A DNA stretch of 64,000 nucleotides from Penicillus capitatus (Eukaryota; Chlorophyta). Positions 57,525 through 64,000 of this stretch are shown piece after piece. The stretch lies in NCBI GenBank assembly GCA_965649825.1, contig OZ287698.1, positions 1,054,001 through 1,118,000 on the forward strand, written 5' to 3'. The translations under genes and the position numbers were made by a program. How positions within the stretch are numbered: position 1 is the stretch's first letter; every line of letters starts with the position of its first letter. The notes beneath the pieces were generated by a model. The model had not been told where the DNA came from and did no database searches. It saw nothing but the letters and a program-made list of their open reading frames with translations.

Positions 57525-58359
57525 CAGCATCTCTGTCAGATGTTCCAGCGGCAACAATGTGTTCACCTGCTTTGTCGGAGTTCTCATGAGACAACGCCTT
57601 CTCTACTCGAGCGTGTTTTGGAGTCGAGTAGTTTTCTGTGTATACCTACCTGGCTAAACGCAAATGATCAGTCAGAAATAAAACTGACATGCGATTGATT
57701 CCATGCTGCTTTCGTTGTCATTGTGCTCGGTGGCTGCAGCTCGTGCCTGATCTTGTCAGTCGACAGTTCCTGTTTGTCGCTGGTTGTCCTTCCTGCTCTA
57801 AATCTTCTTTAGTTGTGCTCGCCGCTGTGACTATCTGCCGATCCTTCAATCATAGCGCGGCGATGGTGCGATTCACAGACACCTCCGAGCAGAAACACGA
57901 TCGATGTTGTGTATGTTTACGTCAAGCATGAGGTTTGTTAGGGGTCGATGTTGGTGTCGATGTTCTTCTGTTGTTTGTTTCAAATCATTCATTCTTTTGT
58001 GCTATGGGAGATATGGCTATGGTGACGCATAGAGGCAATATTATCATCATGTCTTTTTCTCCACGGAACCAGCGATGTGGCACAACAATGTCAGGGAGTC
58101 CTTGATCCATTCTCTGGAAAAAATAAGATCACCAACACTGTGTAACGTCTTGGCCAACAACAACGCACCTTGAAATTGTTGATGTCGGATGTAAAGAAAA
58201 CTGACTGCGTGAGAGTGCGCATGCTGTATGATTCGACGTCTGTAAACAGCCACGGCAGGCATTGAGGTCGAAGACAGACGTATGCGTCTGTCTGTTACAA
58301 GTCGTCTAAGAGGATGATGATGAGATTCGCAGAAGCTCTATTACAGGACACGTGTGTCT
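57525..58359. other. Intergenic, nothing recognised
   Basis: Between the ends of two converging genes. No exon with a recognisable product was found. A few 60-80-codon frames are open without motifs. Confidence 0.4.
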
Positions 58360-61300
58360 CTATTTGGACATGGAGATGTACGGAGCTTCATCCGTTTGCG
58401 ATCGAGGACGATCATTGCTGCCGCGTCTGCTTTGTTTTGTGGGAGGAGGTGTTCCGAAAAGGGCAAGAAGAATGGGCAGAACGACGAGTCCGTGCCAGGC
58501 ACCCAGCAGCACCAAAGCCATATACATGCGGAAGAAGTAGATGCGGAAGAGTTTTGTCGTGGCAGAGGCAAGAACGATGACGCCCAGGAACTTTGTCAGC
58601 GTAATGCCGCTGATAACAGAGATGCCAACACCCTGAACAGCGGCGGCGACACGACCCACACGACTTCCTGGCATTGTCATGAAGGCATGAGCCACATGCG
58701 TGCAGAATTCCACGGCAATGCCAACAGACATGGTTAGGTTGACAACGGATACGCCGTTGAGCTTCACCTCTGCGAGATAACTCACGCCGACGATGTCCAC
58801 GACGATCATCACGACGCACAGCATCATGATGATAGCTGCTCGGAAGCTGCTCAGAAAGACCCAGCAAACGAGGAAGATGGCTCCAACGGCGACGCTGATC
58901 ATGACGGCAGCGATGGGGATCAGATCCAGGTACTGCTGGAAATAGATATGGAAGAGGGAGTAGACATAGATCTCCAGTCCCAGAGACTCCTTCAATGCGT
59001 CCGCGAATTCGTGCGTATCCTTGAGTGCTTCGATGTAGTCATTCTGCGAGACAAGCGTCGAATAGTACGTGCGAAAAGCCGAGGCCCGGATCACTTCGTG
59101 GTCCAGGCCCACGATATCGGAGCTGTTGTGCTTCGCGTGCTGGATGTAGTCTTCGTACGTTCCATGGCCTCCACGCGGACAGATCTCTCCGGGAGTGCTC
59201 TCCATGAATCTCGGAAGGTATTCTTGGTAGAGAGGCGTGTCAGATGTGATATGCACCGTACAGGGGATGCACGCCGGATCTGTGTCCTCATAGGGACAGT
59301 GTTCTGTTGTGTTGCCTCGTCGTCTGCAACAGCTTGGCGACTGGATCCACATAAGAAATTCGTCGATCCATGATGTGACCGGAGCTGCCAGATGAGCGAC
59401 GTGGGCGCGGGCAGCCAAGTCAATCCGAGAAACGAGGGAATCTGGGAGGCATCCAGCAATGCCGCAGATTTCGTCTGGATGGTCCGAAGCGTTCGACACG
59501 TTCATGTTCTCGACCACGAACATGACAGGCGCCCCGGCTCGCATCAACGGCAGTCCGTCTGTGTAGAAGTCTTGCAGATAGGAGTCCTGTGGGAAAGCGA
59601 CCTGTTCCTTCATGCCCATCTCCATTCGCCCCGTCAGCACACAGGAGACGGCGAACAGGATCACAGTGAGAGACAGAATGGCACTTCTGATCCACTTGCG
59701 ATAAGCAGCCAGGAGAAAAGGAACGTAGTTGTCTGAGATGAATCTCTGAAAGGCATTCTCCGGAATTGGCAGCTGGATCTCTTGAGGAGGCGTTCCTCTT
59801 TCCCAGACAATGTACTCCGCCCCGTCCGAGAGTGGATCTTCGTGGACGCGGAGACAGGGGACACAGTCTGTTCGATTGTTCTCGCGTCGGATGGTGTCAA
59901 GAACTAGCAGCGCAGCGAACAGGGTACATTGCAGGACGAAATCCAGTAGAATGGCGAAGCAGGCAGAGAGCGAGAAATTGCGTACGGCCGGAATGGGTGC
60001 AATGGCGGCCAAGCCAAAGGCCAAAGCCTCGGACGCGGCAGCACAGGTGATGGACGGTCCCACTTCGGCCATTGCACTGCCGAGTCTCAAATAGAGCGGC
60101 AGACCTGGATCCTATACGGCAGACACACGGTTCGTGGTGTTGATTCCGTCCACAGACTGGATTGCCTACCAGGCTACGCAGTTCATTTGCCAGAATGAAC
60201 ATGTTGTCGACGCCCACTGCCAGCACAAGGAAGGGCAGGACTTCCAGGACGATCATACTGACTTTAAGTTCGAGCAAACTGACGAGGCCGATCGCTCCCA
60301 GCAGTGACAGGATGACAATGCCAATTCCTTCAAGGGCAAGGATGACGTGACTGCGCACCCAGATGCTATCTGAGACGCCACTGTGCCGCTTGGTGAGGAA
60401 TGTGAGCGAGCAGGCAATGTAGATGAACATCACGACGTATGAGATGACAACCGTCGGAGCGTCCATGTATGTCTCTCTGTCCACTTCGTCCTCGGTCGAG
60501 CGTTCGGCACTGTAGGTCAACTGGAGGTGTGCCTCTTTGGCCAAGTCTGTCAAATACGTCTTGGACGCTTCGAGAAAAGCTTCTTCCCATGCCATCGCTG
60601 CGCTGCGTTTCTCCTCGCTGCTGTCCAGCAGGTAGGTCACAACGAATGCTGTGGAATCATTCACGTAACTATCGAAGGAGTCGTCCATGGGAAATCCGCC
60701 CAGGACAAGGTTGGGATCTGGGCAGAGGAGTAAGAAGAGTGAGATGGATGATGCTTTCTGTACCCATGGGAGATTCGAAGGCGCTTCTGCAGTCTGTCGT
60801 CCAGTGTTGAAAACAGCGATCTGCACCGAAACGCACGCATGCATCTTTGTCATCGGCCTCCTCACAGGATGCCTGCCACGCAGCGCGATCCATCTGCCAG
60901 TACTGCAGAACGCTCTGAATGGCACAGACTTCCAAAGGCTTGTAACACACGTCCTCTAGTCGCACGACGAAGGACTGATTCCCATCCGAATAGCGACCTT
61001 AATGAGAACAGACGCATGGACTGGTGGCGACATTGACATCGTCCCCACCTTCTATCTGATCCACCAATTCCTGCAGGCGAAACGTCAGGTTCAGGTTGTC
61101 GGCCGTCACGATGCTGGGCAGATGGTTGACAGAGGTATGAGGAGAGGGTGTCGAGGGTGTGGAAGAGATGATGTGATTCTCAACGCGGTAGAATGCACCG
61201 AATGCTTCTCTGTATTTTCTCTGTTCTCTTTCTGTTCTTGATCCCTTGGGAGTCCACAGCGACTGGGGAGAAGTCTCGAGGCGGCAGTTGAGGTTCCCCA

Positions 61301-62851
61301 TGCACACAAGGCCGATCGCGACGAGCGAGACGGCGATGACAGAGTACGGCCTCCAGACGATGAAGTGCCCGAGACGTCGAAACCGATCCCTCAGCCAAGA
61401 CTCCATCGCAGGATAGACCACAGATTCGTCTTCGAGTAGCACAGCACGGAATTCGTTTCCATCGCTCAGTGGCTCGTAGGAGTTCTCTAACAGCAATCGT
61501 GAGACGGCACGTCGGATGAGAGATCGGTTTACGGGAGGTGCCGTCTGGGAAGTCAATGTCACGCATGGATCGTTCGAATGGACCGTAATAGATGGACCAC
61601 TGCACAAGGATCAACGCCAAGACGGCGACGACAGCGATGGCTATCTCATAGTATCGGATGCCGGAATTCGATTCCTCTTCTTCTTCCTCAAGTGCGTACT
61701 GACATCAGACACCGCATCAGCATGGGTGGCATTGGGGGTCACTTCACCGTTGCGCAGTAGTCTGCTGCGCTGCAGTCAGCACAGGAGCACTCGTATCCAG
61801 GAGAGCCGCAGTTGGGCAGCTCTTTGTCGTACACAGTCATGCCGTCGGGAACCGTTTCTTCTGAAACGAATTTCAGTGTGTAGGGGGCATATCCGCCGTC
61901 GTCTGCTGAGGTTCCCAGAAATTCCAAGAGCTCGTCTGCATCGGACGGGTTGCCCATGAAGCTCAAGAACGGCAGGTTCACTAAGCTATACTTGACCTCC
62001 TTGCAAGAATCGAACAGCGTTCTCTTGAACGCATCCGACAAATAAAAATGCACCTATCATCTCACACTTGTCACACTTCCTACAAGCCGGCACTGCTCTT
62101 ACCTCGTCCACGGCCATCCTGTTCAGATCGGTATTCTCATGCGCCGAGAACACGTCGACGAACATCGACTGGTCCGGAGAGCAGCGGATCGTGCACCAGA
62201 GGTTGGCAAAGTTATTCAAACATGCAGGACAGCCGCCGATCAGATTAAAAGACTGGGCCATCTGCACCACGGTTCCACTCATCATCCATTCCTACCCATC
62301 GCCGATCTCTTACCGACTGATAGACATCGTCCAGCCCCTCTTCGTTGCAGCAGGCTAGACGCTCTTCCGCTATATCGTTCCACAGGTACGGACAGTACTG
62401 AGCAAATTTCGCCGCCAGTGATGCGTTTATGTGCTCGGCAGGTTTGTTCATGGCACAGGGTGTGATCGATCCATCTTTCGTCCCACAGGAACCGAACATG
62501 GCACATGTTTTCTCGGCGTGCGTCACTGTCCTCCACGTCCCATTCTGACAAAAGACACTGCGACCAACAGCAGCTCAGCTGGAGAAATGGAGAACGCGCG
62601 AGGCTTACTTGTTCGCACTCAACAGAAGACTGCTCACTAGAACCGCATACTACAGTGCAGGTGTGAGTCCACCGGACGCAAGAAGGAGAGGTACTTACAA
62701 CGGCTGGCAACGCCCGGAAGCTCCCAGACATTGATTCAATGTAGCAGGCGTCGGTGAAGAGGCCGACTCTGGTTTTCGAATGGCGCAACCGTCTCTCGTT
62801 CGTGTCGTTAAGAAACAGCTCCAATAGAAAACGTGCAGCGGAGAGCTGCAT
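58360..62851 (-). CDS. NPC1: NPC1-type sterol transporter (RND/patched superfamily)
   Basis: The last exon, 58360-60111, is a single 584-codon block; intron 60112-60169 is 58 nt. Upstream exons carry the N-terminal cysteine-rich sterol-binding domain (CAMFGSCG; GGCPACLNNFANLWCTIRC; CSCADCSAADYC). The sterol-sensing membrane domain has VVMFIYIACSLTFL and VLPFLVLAVGVDNMFILANE. The second membrane half carries MSVGIAVEFCTHVAHAF and LTKFLGVIVLA. NPC1 moves sterol out of the lysosome or vacuole membrane. Total length should be near 1300 residues. The first exons (about 62540-62851) and the signal peptide are uncertain. Several short GT-AG introns were seen but not all are listed. Confidence 0.9.
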
Positions 62852-62890
62852 GCATTTGATTTGACGTCTAGTCTTACAGTCAACGTCCTG

Positions 62891-64000
62891 TCATTTCTGC
62901 CGAATGACGGCGTTGATTTTGCCCATGATGTTGATCCGTCGATGGTCGAACAGAGGAGAGATGCCTTGCTCGACGAGGAGCTTCAGGTCTTGTATCTGAC
63001 GTGACAGGTGCTCTAACTGAAGAGCCACTTGGCGGAGTTCCGTCTGGACCGTCGATCTTTCCTGCTCTGCCTGACTGGCAAGCTTCTTCCATTCGATCTC
63101 CCGATGGGACTTCTTGTGGAGGTCTGATAGCAACCGATCGGCATAGCTCTTGGAGGTCTTGAGCATAAGGTAGCGTTCTGTCGTTTCGCCTGTGAATATG
63201 TCCAGGAGAGAGCGGAGATGCGTGAGATGCTGTTGCGTTTCTGACGGATCGTACCGTCGCAGCACTTCGCTCAGTGTCAGAGAAACGGCATCGGATGCAT
63301 CGGACAGCGAACGGACGGTAAGGAAGGACTGAAGCTCGTAGAGATCATCCAACAGAGCGTGTCGAAATGCCGGGTCCCATACGAAGCACAGCACAGATGC
63401 AGGAACAGCTGCATGGGTCACATCATCCTTTACATTCTTATCCGCCTCCCCGCCCATCGGCCGCGTCATTGGACCTGTGGATGGTGCATCGGCCTCGGCA
63501 ACGGGTTCCATTTCGATGTCCCAGTTGATGCCTCCGTCTTCCTCCCACTCCATCTCCACTGACAGTCCCGTGTCCCCTTCCAATGTTTCCAGCGCCACGT
63601 CCCAGTTGATTTCAACCTCTGCTCCGCCAGAGGCCTCTCCAGCGGTCTCTTTCGTGGAGGAGGGCGTCGGCATCGAAACGTGGATGTCTTTGATGCGATC
63701 GGGAGGAGGTGGCTCAAGTCGCTGATCCAGGATCTGCTGGACAATCGGCAAGGACGCCGTTCCCGTTTCGTGCAGCTCCTGACTCGTGGACCGGTAGAAA
63801 GCCATAGACGTCTGTATCGATTCCGTCGCCAGAGCATCGAATCCTTTCTGCAGGAGGTCGTAGATTCGGTTGGCGATGCCTGAGAACTCGGCTGTCCAAT
63901 TCGCGCCTCCGATCCCCAATGCCTCGCATTCCTTTGCAAAGGCGGCGGCGGACGATGCCGCACGATGTTCGCAGTCGGATTTCTGCCGGGTCAGTTCCAT
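62891..64000 (-). CDS. CDK5RAP3: CDK5RAP3 (C53/LZAP), 3' part, runs off the window
   Basis: One open exon of 369 codons reaches the window edge; the ATG at 64000 is probably internal. Two INWD motifs (EINWDVALE; GGINWDIEMEP) lie in an acidic disordered region. They match the shuffled ATG8-interacting motifs of C53. The C-terminal half has DDLYELQSFLTVRSLSD and a helical region with LMLKTSKSYADRLLSDL, ending near INIMGKINAVI, as in the family. C53 works with UFL1 and DDRGK1 at the ER, links UFM1-modified ribosomes to autophagy, and binds ATG8 and UFM1 through those motifs. It lies only some 40 bp upstream of the assumed NPC1 start, same strand. Confidence 0.85.
   Translation of the reverse strand: MELTRQKSDCEHRAASSAAAFAKECEALGIGGANWTAEFSGIANRIYDLLQKGFDALATESIQTSMAFYRSTSQELHETGTASLPIVQQILDQRLEPPPPDRIKDIHVSMPTPSSTKETAGEASGGAEVEINWDVALETLEGDTGLSVEMEWEEDGGINWDIEMEPVAEADAPSTGPMTRPMGGEADKNVKDDVTHAAVPASVLCFVWDPAFRHALLDDLYELQSFLTVRSLSDASDAVSLTLSEVLRRYDPSETQQHLTHLRSLLDIFTGETTERYLMLKTSKSYADRLLSDLHKKSHREIEWKKLASQAEQERSTVQTELRQVALQLEHLSRQIQDLKLLVEQGISPLFDHRRINIMGKINAVIRQK

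Overview
This is nuclear DNA from a unicellular eukaryote. It has no operons and no prokaryotic gene structure. Its genes are housekeeping eukaryotic families cut by many very short introns, which I could phase by hand. The introns are about 45-60 nt long and end in AG, and at least six start with GC instead of GT. The species cannot be fixed from sequence. Short introns, frequent GC-AG splicing, secreted H-type lectins, a SYLF-TPR protein and LINE and Ty3-like elements would suit an alveolate-like or other algal/protist lineage, but that is a guess.

Region 1 (1-6.3 kb) holds a small two-exon gene and a cluster of secreted H-type lectin genes: two apparently intact, one clearly dead. Region 2 (6.3-19.5 kb) is dense housekeeping DNA: a cyclophilin, a 14-exon cytosolic isoleucyl-tRNA synthetase, a membrane-anchored coiled-coil/PTC7-type phosphatase, a NAP/SET histone chaperone, a 751-residue coiled-coil protein and a formate/nitrite-type transporter with a transit-like leader. 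Region 3 (20-24.4 kb) is a tandem pair of flavin monooxygenases whose introns are almost the same in both copies.

Region 4 (24.9-36.8 kb) is an 11.9-kb Ty3-like LTR retrotransposon with 157-bp LTRs and a 4-bp target duplication. Its first ORF encodes a signal-peptide protein with a possible torsin/LAP1-like domain, joined in frame across a single TAG to a membrane-spanning Gag. A 5.4-kb LINE has jumped into the gag-protease junction, leaving a 14-bp target duplication. Region 5 (38.1-39.5 kb) is an inverted second copy of the lectin-A locus, about 33 kb from the first.

Region 6 (40.4-55.1 kb) has UMP-CMP kinase, a DMAC1-like mitochondrial protein, a RAB3GAP2-like protein and DNA polymerase delta. 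An apparently intact 6.3-kb LINE, flanked by a perfect 12-bp target duplication, sits inside a coding exon of the polymerase. Every other polymerase exon phases correctly to 1077 residues. Region 7 (55.1-64 kb) holds a SYLF-TPR protein, a probable myristoylated coiled-coil protein, an NPC1-type sterol transporter and the 3' part of CDK5RAP3/C53. The main themes are recent transposon activity, including a hit on an essential gene, and small local duplications.
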